Notes: generated by a model not told the origin, from the sequence alone. Shown: positions 44,206-57,181, counted from the stretch's first letter. The stretch is DNA of 64,000 nt from Chrysemys picta bellii (GCF_011386835.1 NC_088797.1:93692264-93756263), one strand, 5' to 3'. Made by a program: numbers and translations.

Positions 44206-46913
44206 TAAACTCTCGCTTGTGGGGGAGGGGAGAGGGCGGAGAATATCTCCAGAAATTAGGAGTCTGCAAAGGGTATAAAGCCATCTTGCTCCTTTCCCAG
44301 AGCTTGGCGGCTGCAGCCTCCAATCGGGGTTGTAATCTCTAATAATAACAACTTGTGGCCAGCTTGGTGGTTTGCCTTCATGTGAAGGACAGGCCTAAGC
44401 ATGATACTCAGGAATTGACTCAATACTAACAATTTACACCTGGGGCAGGGCAAGAGAGGCGTGCAAAGCATAAAATTAAAGTTAGCAGACAGGCTGTTAA
44501 ATTCTCCCGTGTCTTGCAGCTCCAAGGCAATGATCAGAGGAAATTAATAGTATGTCAATATATTCAGTTAAGGTACTGTGAATCCACAGCTTGCTCTACA
44601 TCTAAAACTTAGGCCCATCTACCTCATCTCTCAGGGCTGTGCAGGATGTCACGCCCTATCCCAGGTAGTTAGGTTGACCTAACCCTCTCTGTAAAACACA
44701 ATGAAGTCAACAGAAGTATTCTTCCAGCAACCTAACTATTGTCTCCTGAGGGAGTGAATCTACTACAGTGACGGAAAAAACCCTTAGTAGTGTTGAAGTA
44801 TCCTAATACAATAGTTTCCCAGGTGCAGTCCATGGGCTGCTGGCTGGTGCCATGATTCTGCCACTTATTTCCATCTGGAAGGAGCAGAACAGAGAGGTGG
44901 GGCTGGGAGATGCAAAGAGCAAAGGAAGAAAGTGTAATTAACTTTTCCAAGAAGGCCAGAGACTTGCCACGCTAAAGAGAAAAATGATACTGGGAAACTC
45001 ATTTTTAACTATGTAAAAAATTGTTGTAGTAGTCACAGGGATGTTATAGGATCACAACTGATAAGAGTTGGCCTGTGTGATGGTCCTCATGACCACGAAT
45101 AGAAGAGGAGGTTTTCGTGAGACATTAAAAAGTGTAAGAAGGCCTGTTAAAAGAAGAGCCATATAGCAGATAACAAAAAAACAAAAGTTCTAGAGCGATG
45201 CTTAAAATGAATAACAAAAACCCATTGTCTGCTGAGCACCTCATGCTCAGTCTGCCAGAAGCAGTTCCACATAAAAATGGAAGACACAAAGAGATTGACA
45301 TAGCAAGGCTGTCTGTCTTCTACTTTTAAAATTATTATCCATCTTCCACCTTTTGAAGTATTAAAAGGGGAAATCTAATAACAGTTGTCACACTGCTGCA
45401 TTTGTGGCCAATAAACAGTTTATATTTACAATTGAAAATGTATCTATTAGCTCTATTTTTTCCTCTCTTGGAAACACTTTTAGCATACATAATTACACTT
45501 CTTAGTGCAATTCAAGGACACCTCAGTCATTCCCACTAAAAATTGCACAATGCTGGGTTAAAAACCGAGTCAAATGCCACACAGGAGCTGTTTCAAGAAG
45601 AGAGACCTCAAGACTTTCTTGCTTCAGAGAGTTGGGATTAGGACAAGTTATGGTAATGTCATCAGCTTCATGCCTCAAACTTCAAATTAGTAGCTTTTAG
45701 TTTCTCAAATGATGCCAGTAGTTTGATAATATAGCAGGGGAAATATCAATTTGTATACTTTTCCTCAAAATGTTTTATGATCCTATATAGTGTTGTTAAA
45801 ACCAAGATATTATTCAACATTTTAATACTAGCCATTAGGATCAGCTTTATCAAGGTCTTATTGTAGGGTATTCAGTCTGTATAGCTGTTAAAGGGAGAGG
45901 AACAAGTTTGCCCTCCTCTTCTAATTAACGTACCCTGTCATACCAAAAAATATCAGTTATAAACTTGCAACATGTTAGGAAAATTGTTGCATTAGGATAT
46001 TCCTTTTTTTTTTAAATTGACTTTAGGATGTGCAAAAAGTGTATGATCAATCTCTCCTAGGTTCTCTGCGGCAGAAATCCACTGGGCTCAGATTCATTAT
46101 TCACATCCATATTGATTTTATACAAGAACCAAGAAAGTTTAACTTGTTGTAGGATTCTGATTAAATTTAATTTGAATCCTGTATATAATAAGACTGAGTC
46201 TTTCAAAAAGTCTTAAGGCAAAGGCCAATCCCTTGTCTCAGTCATTCTAATGGAATAAACTGCATCCTTCTCCTCCAAGTGGCCACATAGATGGCAAGTA
46301 AGAATCTTACTTTTCTCCCTGTAAATTAGAGGTCACTTCTTTATTTAATTTTAAACCACGTCCTCATCTTGAAATTTCAGTCATTTTATCATTAGTCATG
46401 GTGGCTCATCAGCAAGGGGCTATGGTATAGGGCTGTAGTGAACTGTAATTCAACCATTCTCAGAATTCGCTGCTACAAATAGTTGCCTTTAAAAGCTATT
46501 TATAAACAAAATCACAGTCTAAGGGCATGCCTGCTCTGTAGTGCCCCCTTCTCACCAAGTGTGACTCTGCTGAAGCCTGCCTCAGTCTTGCCTTCACAGT
46601 TGAGATATTTCAAAACATTTCCGTTCTAGGGTCCAACTTGTGAAGTCCTGCACTAAGCCTTTCAAAAAAAAAAAAAAAGCCTTATGGTATCTTCACCCCA
46701 GTTGCAAGCTGGGTACAGCCTGTCCTCCCTTAGGGGAGGTTTATCTTCCTGCTTTCCCAGCACCTCTTACCTGGAGTTTGGCCTTTTCCCACAGACCTGC
46801 CTCACTGGTGCTTCGTCTCCTCTAGCTCAGAGCTTTGCAGGAACCTGGCTTTGTCTGCAGCTATCTGCCAACAGCCTTCAGCTGTTTCCCTTGTTTAAGG
46901 TCCAGGTGCCTTC
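44206..46913. other. No recognised gene
   Basis: About 2.7 kb without supported genes. 46510-46913 has LTR-like C/T-rich wording, but no clear promoter or edges. Frames are short. Confidence 0.45.
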
Positions 46914-46921
46914 CCTTAAGC

Positions 46922-47240
46922 CAGTGGTGGGCAACCTGCAGGCCACATGCGGCCCATCAGAGTTATCTGACTGCAGGCCGCAAGACATTTTGCTGATGTT
47001 GACCATCCATAGGCACGGCCCCGTGCAGTTCCCAGTGGCCACAGTTCGCTGTTCCCAGCCAATGGGAGCTGCAGGAGGCGGCGGCCAGCACGTCCCTGCA
47101 GCCCACTGCTTACTGCAGCTCCCATTGGCTGGAAACGGCAAACCACAGCCACTGAGGGCCGTGCCTGCAGACAGTCAACGTCAGCAAAATGTCTTGCGGC
47201 CCGCAGATTACCCTGATGGACTGCAGGTTGCCCACCACTG
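46922..47240. mobile_element. hAT-type MITE, near-palindromic
   Basis: Ends CAGTGGTGGGCAACCTGC and GCAGGTTGCCCACCACTG are perfect inverted repeats. Exact 8-bp duplication CCTTAAGC at 46914-46921 and 47241-47248. The two halves are largely complementary across the whole element, so its RNA would fold into a long hairpin. Confidence 0.94.
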
Positions 47241-47248
47241 CCTTAAGC

Positions 47249-48610
47249 TCTATTGAGCACAGGTAATCAGCCCTGGTACACTGGATCCCACTTGCTAAGA
47301 GGGGACAGTCATCCTGTTACAAACATCTTCCTTCCAGGAAGATCTACTAGCGTCACATTTCATCTTACTCTATTCCAGATCTTCCAGTTTTCTCAGGCTC
47401 ATTTTTGCCAACTTGAGCCTGATGTGTAGCTTCTTTGTCCTTATTGGTCCCTGATCCAGCACTCTGCCTCAGAGTCTCTTGGAAGTCCTCTGGGCCGGTT
47501 TAATTTTATGCACAGAAGTCAACTACTCTGCAAGAATGCTTGTACCCTTTTGTATTTTCTGCAGGGTTTTCTGCATTGTAGCTTTTGGGTTTCCCCAGGC
47601 TAGCCTCTGCTCTCTGACTGGGTCCTGGCCAGGTTATGAAGAGCCAGTTCTGTATTGGAGGAGTCTGGGAAATCTTAATTTAAAAAAAAAAAGGCAAGGG
47701 TGGAAAGTCAACAATTTTACCATTTTCCTTCCTACAAGCCTGGTTCTAAGAGGCTGCCAGGTTGTTGATTTGGGAAGAATAGCAAGGTTTAAAGCTATCC
47801 TGGTGAAAACTTCTGGTCTAGGTCAGGAGCATACACTTCACCTGCCACCACTCTGGGTTATGTGAACCTCCACACAGGTTTTTTTTTTCCCCAGTAGGAC
47901 TTTGTGTTGTTTTATATTTTGAATTAGATGAAAGGGTATTTATTTTGGGTCAGAGTTAAGGTTGTATTATCTATACCTAAAAAGAACAAAGTGTTTACTC
48001 TATGCTCAGTGTTATACTTCTTGCTTTTAGAGTGCTTGGGTTTTATAAAATAATGCATTTGTCATTTGGCAACATTCAGTTTTTTAATTGAGGTTTTTGG
48101 TTTTGGAATTTTCCTTATTTTAAGCACATTTCGTATTTTGTCTTGTGTAGATAAGTGAAGAAATAGGTTTTGGTGGTTTTTTTCCCCCTTTCCTTTTACT
48201 TTTTTGATAAATGGATTGGAAGAGTCTCTAATGTAATGAGCAGGGCTAGTCAATAGTGTCTTCTACTGAGCCCGGACACCGGACATGGCTCATTACATAG
48301 GTAATGAGCCATGCATAAAGGCACAGCCTACCATTAGCCCAAGAACTGGAAAAATTGCTGACAAAGTACCAGTAATCAGGTCTAATGTTTCTACAGTCAA
48401 TTCCTAACGTACTAGGTCACAGATCCTAACAGCTGAGTCACTGAATTTCTCGGTGCCTTAGCTCCTCTGAAAAATGTGGCTCAATGTTTCATCTGTCAAT
48501 CTCCAACAACTCTGAAGTTGGTTAAGCAGATTAGCCCATTTTATAGTATAGTTAACCAATTACAGAGACCTGAAATTTTTTTATATAAGCCATAGTAGTC
48601 TAGTGCACAG
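47249..48610. other. No recognised gene
   Basis: The frame at 47479-47865 has no recognised domain. Nothing else was found. Confidence 0.45.
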
Positions 48611-48618
48611 GATGTCAT

Positions 48619-48797
48619 CAGGGCGGGCGCAACCCATTAGGCGACCTAGGCGGTCACTTAGGGCACTACAATTTGGGGGGCGGTGACCCCGGTGGTATTT
48701 CGGCGGTGGGACCTTCCGCCACCTCTGTGGGGGGGCAGCATTTCGGGGTGGGACCTTCTGCCGTCCTAGGGCGGCAGAAAAGCTGGCGGCGCTCCTG
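48619..48797. mobile_element. hAT-type MITE
   Basis: Starts CAGGGCGGGCGCAACCC and ends GGCGGCGCTCCTG, with the exact 8-bp duplication GATGTCAT (48611-48618, 48798-48805). Very GC-rich (CGG-rich interior) in an AT-rich neighbourhood. Confidence 0.88.
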
Positions 48798-48805
48798 GAT
48801 GTCAT

Positions 48806-49459
48806 ACTAACGTTCCAAGCTCGGCTACAAATGCCTTTATCTTTGGCATCAGTTAATACAGGTTCATTTTCCAGATGGAGCAATGAGGAACAGTTTAATT
48901 CACCCTTGCTCATGAAGAACGTACGAAAAGGAGTAGTAGTTTTAGTACAACCTAGAGTTCTCTCTCTTCTGGAAGAACCTCACTTAGTTTGGAAGATGAC
49001 AATTAAGATATTCCATCACCATGATTTTTGTCCTCAATTGACTTTGACAAGGCAATTTCTGAAATATATTACCATTCCTGCCTTTGAAAACTGACTGTTG
49101 TGCTGTAAAGCATTGAAAGAGCTAACAGTATATCTCACTAAACCTGGAAGTAGTGCTGACTAGCTTTAATAAAGCACTTGGCCTGGCTGAAATCACCCAC
49201 ATCGTTGTGGGCATCTTGTTTCTGCCTGCACTGCAACACACCACATCTTGCATGAACCAACATCAGTATCTTCAGTGTTTCAAATGTTGTGGTGTAGAGT
49301 AATTGTATTAGGAAAAATAGAGGGAAAGAAAACGGTGGGAACATCACAAAATTTTCAAACGGGAGATTCATTTAAAATCCTACTCAATGTATTCAAAGCT
49401 TTCAGAGCACATTTTAAAAAAAAGTATTTTTATTTTTCATTTTTAGAACCACAAGGTGG
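48806..49459. other. No recognised gene
   Basis: An 87-codon plus frame at 48831-49094 has no motifs. No repeats seen. Confidence 0.45.
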
Positions 49460-49466
49460 ATCACAG

Positions 49467-49592
49467 GTTTCAGAGTAGCAGCTGTGTTAGTCTGTATCCG
49501 CAAAAGGAACAGGAGTACTTGTGGCACCTTGGAAACTAACAAATTTATTTGAGCATAAGCTTTCATGGGCTACAGCCCACTTCATCAGATGC
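49467..49592 (-). mobile_element. Penelope-like terminal fragment
   Basis: Minus-strand tail from GGTTTCAGAGTAGCAGC to the CATCAGATGCAT block. ATCACAG is duplicated at 49460-49466 and 49593-49599. It holds the best-preserved hammerhead-like motif of the window. Confidence 0.88.
49551..49588 (-). ncRNA. Hammerhead-like ribozyme motif, canonical core
   Basis: Minus strand CTGATGA (consensus CUGANGA), stem II AGTGGGCTGTAGCCCAT, GAAA, minimal stem III GC-TTAT-GC closed by A-U, then UC with cleavage expected after the C. All invariant core positions appear present. Activity is not known from sequence alone. Confidence 0.65.
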
Positions 49593-49599
49593 ATCACAG

Positions 49600-51329
49600 C
49601 CCACCTTATAATGATATCATAAGGAAATAAACAGTTCTGGAGGGAAGCTTGGTGCATTAGTCCCTGGTAGATTTCTGATAGTTGTCAGAAACAGAAAGAC
49701 CTTTATATTATTGCTAAATTGCAGCCAGCCAATCCAAGGCAAAATGCTCACATGAAGTGAATCCTTAATCCTGCTTCCACTTAAAAATCAATGACAAAAA
49801 TCCTCCATTGACATCAAAGGGAATATTACTGGCTTTAAAACTATTCAAAACAAGAGAACCAATATCTTTGCTTAAACACAACAAATTTACTTTTAAATAA
49901 CCCTTGCATGATCTTTCAATGGGATTTAATGATATGAAAAATTTGAAGGTCATTTTTGAGTTAGAGGGTGATGAATGTTAGGCATGTGTCAAAATGCCAA
50001 GTTACCCTAGCATTAGTGACTTGTAACTCAGTGTTTGACAATTTATCTTCATATTTTGCAGAAACTTTCTCCCTTGCCTTCAGAGCATATCTGGGAAGGC
50101 TCAGGCCAAAGTTATAGGGAAGCTAAAAATAGAACTTTATAATTGGAGCTAATTGCAACTGTAGCAATGGAGAGGCAATATTTTATAGTTATACCATAGG
50201 TTTTCTGGCTCATCTTTTATTTCAATCTCATTCTAACCTCATGATTTCCCCAGAATAGACACTCTTTGAAAAAATGTTTCATAGGAAAGTGTCACACTTA
50301 TTAGCTGAATCAGGCTATTTTTGCTCTTGCACCAGCTAGCAAGAGGGGACAATTAATCCTAACATACCAAGTGATCATAAAAAGGTCTTTGCTGTGTGAC
50401 TAGACATTTTCTGTTAAATGTCTAAAAAGGATGCAATTGGCATGTTAATACTACTGAACAGCCATTGTAATAAGCTATACTTTCCACAAAGAGTTACTTC
50501 TTTTGATATGTTAAGTAGCAAGACGACATTTAAACTAAGCCATTTTACAAAAGTTCATTATATGGCCACAGACTGCAATTTCTGCAAAATTGTGTGGCAA
50601 ACTACAAATAATTAAAATCTAGTTCCATAAATAGATGAAGATGACCAGTGTATGTGCTGGCAATGAGGGGCTACTGGAATCTGGCAGTTAATAGATATTA
50701 GTATATAGTACCCTACATAACTATCATTAAGGGCCAGATTCTGACAGATTTCAGGAGGGGAGCTTAGGGGAGCACCAGCCTCTGAGTTCATTGCAGCACT
50801 TTTTGCCTCACTTTCCCCCACCTTCTTTTACCCTCCTCTGGCTGCTGGCATGAACTTGACCAAAGCCAGACCATCAGCCCAGCTAGGTCTGACTGGCCGC
50901 CTCTTCCTCACAGGTGCACCTCAACTGCTGGAGTCTTTCCTCCATGCCTCATCCCAGGCTCTTGTACCTCCAACAACCCCCACTGTCCAGGGGATGGCAT
51001 GCTCCACCCCTCACTCACAGTTTCAGGCAGGCTGCAGCTTGGCTGCCCCCCCTTTTCCAGTCAGTCTTCCACCTCTCCCTGGGAGCTGGCTATCTACTAT
51101 TCTCAGCTTTCTTACAGGCTGCTTCTCAGAGAGAAGGGACTTCCCATCCTCCTCTCCTCTAGCTCTCTCCTCCCAACTGGACTCACCCAGCTCCTCATGG
51201 AAAGAAGCTCTACTCTGCCCCAGAAAGACTTGAGCTGTATTGTCATCTGAGATTGCCATAACATGAAATATATGGCAGAATGTGGGTAAAACCACAGAGC
51301 AGGAGACATACTAGTCTTCCCCCAAGGAG
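49600..51329. other. No recognised gene
   Basis: 50740-51300 has long C/T-rich open frames on both strands, which look like composition effects. No motif or splice structure is convincing. Confidence 0.45.
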
Positions 51330-51584
51330 TTCAGTCAAATTTAATTAACACTTTTTTTAAAAACAAACATCAGCATGGAATCATGTCCTCTGGAATGGTG
51401 GGTGAAGCATGAAGGGGCATATGAATGTTTAGCATATCTATCATGTAAATGCCTTGCAACATCAACTACAAACCTGACATTTGAATGCCTATTCTCACTT
51501 TCAGGTGACATTATGAAGAAGAAACAGGCAGCATTATCTCCCGTAAGTGTAAACAAATTCTACAGGGGAATGAAAACCAGATAA
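51330..51584 (+). pseudogene. hAT transposase C-terminal dimerisation domain
   Basis: The frame encodes CPLEWWVKHEGAY, LAYLSCKCLATSTTN, CLFSLSGDIMKKKQAALSP and VNKF, matching the hAT dimerisation block (PLxWWxxH ... LAxxxLxIPxTS ... ERxFSxAG ... KRxxLxPxxV). Cys replaces the usual Glu-Arg pair and Leu replaces Ile, so it is diverged. No catalytic RNase H-like core was found upstream. It is the only hAT coding relic in a window full of hAT MITEs. Confidence 0.82.
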
Positions 51585-51712
51585 CTACCTCTTCTCAGAT
51601 ATTTGTGTCTTGTTAACTTGGAGGTGGACAGGACACCATCTTCACATTTAATCATTTTAAGGGATAGTGTATGCACATGCTGGTTCCTTCTCTGGATTGG
51701 GCTCATCCATGC

Positions 51713-52197
51713 TCACTGGCGGGAGTGGCTAGACTGCAGAGGAGCCCCAAAAAGACTCTGCCCCACAGCATAGCTGGACTTCCCCACCCCAATCACCACC
51801 ATATGTCCCTCCTCCTTGCTCCTCACAGCAGAGGTCTCTGTCTCAGGCTCCACTGAAATATCCACAGTGGTCTGTGGGGTGCTGGTTGGATCTCTGCCAA
51901 GTTTGACATGCAACTTGGAAGAGCAGCAGATCTGTGGTTCAGTGCACCAGATCTGTTGTTGGCCTCCCTGGGTTTGTGGTATGCCTGCTACAGTTCCTTT
52001 GTTTTCCCAGTGCATTTCTGCTGATCCTTGTCATACTTCTTTGGCTGCATCCCCCGTGCAATATGCTCGTTGATGTTCATGTTTCTATGATTGCTCCATA
52101 GCTGTGCCTGCACAGCCTCTTCTCCCCACAGGCCCAAGAGATCCAATATCATCTGACTAGTCCAGGCAGGAGCACATCTCCAGCATGTAGCCTGCAC
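51713..52197 (-). pseudogene. Myb/SANT protein relic of a Harbinger element
   Basis: First frame (52197-51988): APAWTSQMILDLLGLWGEEAVQAQL, then NHRNMNINEHIARGMQ, aligned with the SANT domain of the complete copy near 35430. A shifted frame (52015-51713) resembles its linker (LGRDPTSTPQTTVDIS). The first ATG is upstream of APAW. Frame shift near 52000. Confidence 0.8.
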
Positions 52198-52224
52198 AGT
52201 CAGATGGGCAGTACTGCTAAATTA

Positions 52225-52343
52225 GGGTTGCCAACCCTCCATGATTGGCCTGGAGACTCCAGGAATTACAGATTAATCTTTAATTAAAGATTATGTCATA
52301 TGATTAAATCTCCAGGCATACGTTCAACCAAAATTGGCAACCC
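52225..52343. mobile_element. TA-flanked MITE
   Basis: Ends GGGTTGCCAACCC and TTGGCAACCC are inverted, with TA on both sides (52223-52224, 52344-52345). It lies inside the Harbinger relic, so it is younger than it. Internal TTAATCTTTAATTAAAGATTA is a further hairpin. Confidence 0.82.
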
Positions 52344-52709
52344 TATGCTAAGTGTGCTCGCCAAACTGGGCAATCAGGAGAAGGCATTTCAGAAATACTC
52401 ACGGCTTTTAAGGGGTGGGGACACAGCTTCCAGTCTGTGAGACCCCAAACAATAGTGATATTCACAGTTGTGATCAAAGTGGTCACTTTTGGGTATTGTG
52501 GGACAACTGATAGAGGACTGTTAGTGTCGACATAGGTCATGCAATGTCTACACTTGCATTGAATCAACCACAGTACATCAGCCATGGCTCAATGCAGTTT
52601 GGGGTGGTGGTGTCACTGCCTCACTGGAGACAAAATTTGAATGTAGATGCATGCACAAGTAGACACAAGCGATTTATATCAACCTAACTTTGTAGTGCAG
52701 GCAAGGCCT

Positions 52710-55700
52710 AGGTCACACAGGGCATTAAATTTTTCACAGCTCTGAGGGATGTAGCTACACAGATTTAATTTGTAAGCATAGACCAGGCCTGAGTAGCAGG
52801 TTATACTGAACCTAAGGAGTTACAAAGGCATAATCAGATGTTGAAGTCAGTCAGCTTTGATAGTCCAGAGATAAGGTTAATAGAACCATTAATCATTGGA
52901 AATGAAGAACAGAATGCAAAGAAATATTTCATCTTCTAACAGGCCCTAAATGTCCATTAAGCTTCATTAAATCCAGGCATGTCACCCATCAGACTAGAAT
53001 GCCAGCAAGGGACAGAAATATCCTTGGGAACAAAGTGTGAATTGAATTAGTTTAAAAAAAAATTACAGGAACCGCCAAAAGTGATAAAAATAAAGCTCTA
53101 GCTAAAGAGTTTGTTGTTGAATGCATGTATCAGTACAGATAACCGAAAGGCTGATTAACTGAATACGTAGAAGAGTCTGGTAAATCAGCCAAAAGATTAT
53201 GGAGTAAGTTTCAAAGTGGTACAGAGATTTAATCAGTGAGAGTCACATAGCCAAATTCCTGCCCACTACTTCGAAAATTAATCCTATTTTAGCTAATTCT
53301 GGGGAGATTATGGCTCCTGAAAGCAAAGCAATGGTAGAGCGCATGCCAGTTTCCTAATGGAGACACAAGCATAGTTGGGAAGGGATTAGTTGTTGGGTCA
53401 GTACTGGGACTGAGATGGGAGGCACTGTGTTTGGGTCCTGACAGTTTAGGGCAGTCCTCAGGGCTACTCTAAATTGCAGCTAGGACTAGCCCAGGCATAA
53501 GAACAGTTCAGCCACGGCGAATACCAAAGGCTCCTGCAAGGCGAGGTATAGTTATCTAAGACAACCCTGCACCTGCCAAGGAGGCCCTTATGCTGCGAGT
53601 ATTCCCCCATGGAGACATTATGCTGATTTGAAGCTGCTATACTGGCACAAAGAGGCTACACAACAGGGGTGAGTTTCCCCCAGTGCTTCAGCGCTTGCTG
53701 TGGGGAGCATGCTTGCTAATGGTCCTTACATAACCTTTAGAGAAGAAGTGTCATACTCACAGTGTCACTCTGAACACCCCATCTGGTGCAGAGGAGGTAG
53801 CACTGCAACATACTCCAGCTCCATTCTTCCATGTCCATTCTGGAGCATTCAGCAATGCTGGCAATGCTAACGCCAACCCCAATGCGCCGAGTGCAGAGAG
53901 CTACATTATGGCAGACTCCTGTCTGAGAGCTCCCTCTTCCCTCCAGTAGCCCCAGCACACCTATACTATTTGTACCCCCCTCTCCTGTTCACTGGCCCAG
54001 TATGAAGTTGTTCAAGATAGGGGAAGCCTGCCTTGCAACTTTTTACACAACTCTGGGAAACCGGGCCTGAGGCTCTTTTGTGTGCTCTGCGTTGTGTGTG
54101 TTCACCTCAAACCAGACCCACTCAGACAAACCACCAGGGCCAAGACTTTATTCCGTAGAGAACGTAGAACAAGATTACAGTCCAGCAGCCTCCTCCTTCG
54201 CTTGCCTGCTACCTGCTCCCAGCTCAGTCAGTGCTGAGACCTCCTGCTGGAAGGGCAGCGAGTACATCCTGGCAAGAACCAGGAAGTTCTCCCAACATGC
54301 CACAGTTTGTAGTCCACAACTGTAGTTCCCAGGGCTGCTGTTGAAGCACACTGGACCGTGGGCTACAGTATTGGTACTTTAGTTGGGCCCGGGGTGAATA
54401 TTATTTGGTGATTTTTTCCCAGCAGTTTCACTTGGAGTTTACTTTAAGCCTTCTTTTTTCTTTCAAGTCTAATGTAAGAGGTGCTGACAACCCTCACCGC
54501 CCCCAGCATTCCCTGAAGTCATGTAGTGATAAAAGATACCAGCCTGCTACTAATGGAAAATGTATTCCTAATTATCCACATGTCAAATACAGACACAGGC
54601 AGTGACCTTACGAGTTTCATGCACTTACCATACCCAGTGTGCTTCAAACAATTTCTGATGTGATCATGTCTATGGGTGAGAAGGTAACTCAATTGCCTGG
54701 CCCATTCAGTTCTTAGCCTTTCCCCTGGGACAACTAAAAGATTTACCTACCAGATGTGTCAACTGCCTTGGACACTGTGGCACTGAGTGATGGTTGTCAT
54801 TGCTGCATACTAACTGGGATAAAAAGAAATGCACCCACCTGGTTCCATGGTCCCTGAGAAGGAGAAGAGGGTTGTGCTGGACAATTGCTCTTTCTCCACT
54901 TGTCTGAAGTGCTGCAGGGTTCTATTCTATCCCATCTCCTGTACATTGAATAGGGAAGGCTGCTGTTAGAGAAATGTAGTGTTGTGTTAACCTCTTTCTG
55001 CGTCATCTGATTTATGTAGTGCAGTCTCAGCTTTCCTAATGTCCAATCTTGTCTGGGATCTGGATAAGAACTAAGTTGTCTAGAATTTAGCCCACTCTGA
55101 GCAAGATATTGAATAGGAAAGCTCTTGACTTTTTGGTAAGACAATATCAGACAAAGCTCAATGCCAACTGGCAAGGGCATTACAAGAATATCCTGATACT
55201 GATATGTATATTCTGGTTCACCAAAAAAGACTATGAAGTCTTTTATTTAAAGTATGGTCACTAATATTGTGAAATGTACGTACAAACGCTATGTAAGGAG
55301 TTATGTATACTAAAGATATGTTCCTAAAGTCCGTATCAAGGCAGAATTGACAGTTTTCTGCCAGAAAAAGGATGTATATTCACTTGTCTATCTGCATGCA
55401 AGTTAAGCATTGTAAATGAACAAAACCAGTATGGGGCTGGGGGCTCATTCACATACAAAGACAACAGGAGGATACTTACCAGAGGATAACTATGGAAGGG
55501 TAGGGCAGAGGAAGAGGGCCATCTTGACTCAGCTACAGAGAATGGATTTGGGGCAGAAGGCAAAGATGAGACCCCCTTCATCCTGCACCTAAGTAGTAAA
55601 TCACACTACCTGATTACATTAGTGAAAATGGGATCTCGACCATGCTCAAAGTGCTGCAAAGCACATTTGGGGTGAGAAACTTTTTAACAGAAGGTTAACC

Positions 55701-55969
55701 TGCTAAGTTTAGGTTCTAGAAATCATGTTATGATTTTGTTTAATGTAACCCTTGGATTTCCATTACCCCTTCTCATGTGGGCTGGAACTTAACATAAAAG
55801 ACCTCAAGCAGGAAGTTAGAGAAAAATGTTCAACAACTTGGTTTGGCTATAGGAGAGGTACAGGAAGAGAGAGATTAAGACTTGTGCTCCAGCAACTTTT
55901 GAGGTTGTTTACTGGAAGAACCCTCCAAATTACAAACTAAGTGTTTTTGCTGTTTTGAAAGGAAAGTAG
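52710..55969. other. No recognised gene
   Basis: 52711-52790 ends in ATAGACCAGGCCTGA, possibly another decayed Harbinger end. 54100-54340 has a wording like an LTR (TTTATTCCG on the plus strand) but not enough to call. Frames at 54797-55180 and elsewhere have no motifs. Confidence 0.45.
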
Positions 55970-56130
55970 TGTTGCATTTATATAGTGTCCGCTGCTCGGC
56001 ATCTTCGAGCATTCTATAGACATTCATGAAATTAGCCCCGAATGCTGCAGAGAGGCAGTTATATTATCTCCATTTTACAAATAAAGCAACTGAGGCATAG
56101 AGGTATTAAGGGACACGCCTGACTTGAAGT
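55970..56130 (+). repeat. MIR-like SINE core
   Basis: Contains ATTATCTCCATTTTACAAAT followed by AACTGAGGCATAGAGGTATT, close to the well-known MIR core consensus. It lacks a clear tRNA-like head. Confidence 0.6.
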
Positions 56131-57181
56131 AATTGGGCTGTGTGAAGACAAGATATACAGGGCAGCAGGGGGAAATGATCTTCTCCCCCAGGCAGTAGAA
56201 CTACTCCACACTTACTACCAAATCTCAGGAGCTCGTCCGCAAGGAAGGTTTCTACCAAGAAATTGGCATAGTCACTGAATCATTGGCCTATCCTTCCCCA
56301 TAGGGCATCATATACACATGTAATAACCATTGACCACAAGAAGGCAAGTTAGTCTAAGTGGGGACCACAAACACTATTTTGATTTTTTTTAAGGCTGGAC
56401 TAGTATTTCCTGATGGCATCACTGCAGTGTAGAGCATCACGAAGCCTCCAAGTGAGTGAGGAAGAAGGAACAGGCATCAGATAAAGGAAAGCAAAATGGA
56501 AGTGAGGCCTCTGTTTTTCCCCCAAGGACAATGCAAGTAACACCTCTGGTTTAAAAAGGAAGGGAAAAAAGAGACAAGGAAGGTAAATGAAATAGACCAA
56601 AGTCACTTCAACTTTTAAACATTCTCCAGGCATTGACAACATCACATCTAATCAATACTGTACATTGAATTAAGTTACCAGATTAGCAGGATGAGCAAGA
56701 AATTTTAAGAGCAACCAGTAGTTTATGCCCAAATGGGACCATTTGAAAATGTCTTTCATCAGGACATTAGCTGCTAAAGAAATATGTTGCCACCCAGTGA
56801 ATACACCAACAAAGCAAGCAAAGCTGCAGTGGAAACGAGGCATTTTCAAGAAACAGCAGCTGGATGTTTTCAAAAGAACATAATGCATTAATTTACTAAA
56901 TTGCATTCCAAACATAGCTTCTGTATTGAAAATTGATGTGCATTTAAGAAAAAACACCAAGCAAAAATGAATAAATCATACTGATCAGTTCCTTGAAACT
57001 AATTTGGCTTTGCTACAACAGAAAAGCGTTCCTGAAGAATAGAATGTAGATGCTACTGGTCAATCACTAAAATGAATATGTTTTTGAAGTGGAAATAATA
57101 AAAACAAGCAATTCAATATTACTATAGAGGCATTGGAGTCAAACAGGATTCTACAGTTTTCTTCTGCTACAATATTATATT
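56131..57181. other. No recognised gene
   Basis: Short frames; nothing recognised. Confidence 0.45.

Larger units (their letters stand above)
51690..52709 (-). mobile_element. Harbinger relic, right end
   Basis: Ends at 52709 in GTGCAGGCAAGGCCT, matching the Harbinger terminus. Working leftwards there are about 390 non-MITE bases, then the start of the Myb/SANT gene on the minus strand. The distance agrees with the roughly 400 bases in the complete element at 35473-35881. The left end and transposase are missing. Confidence 0.75.

Noticed and set aside
54080..54340. Possible LTR
   Set aside because: Only a polyadenylation-like signal and C/T-rich wording; no TATA, edges or duplication.
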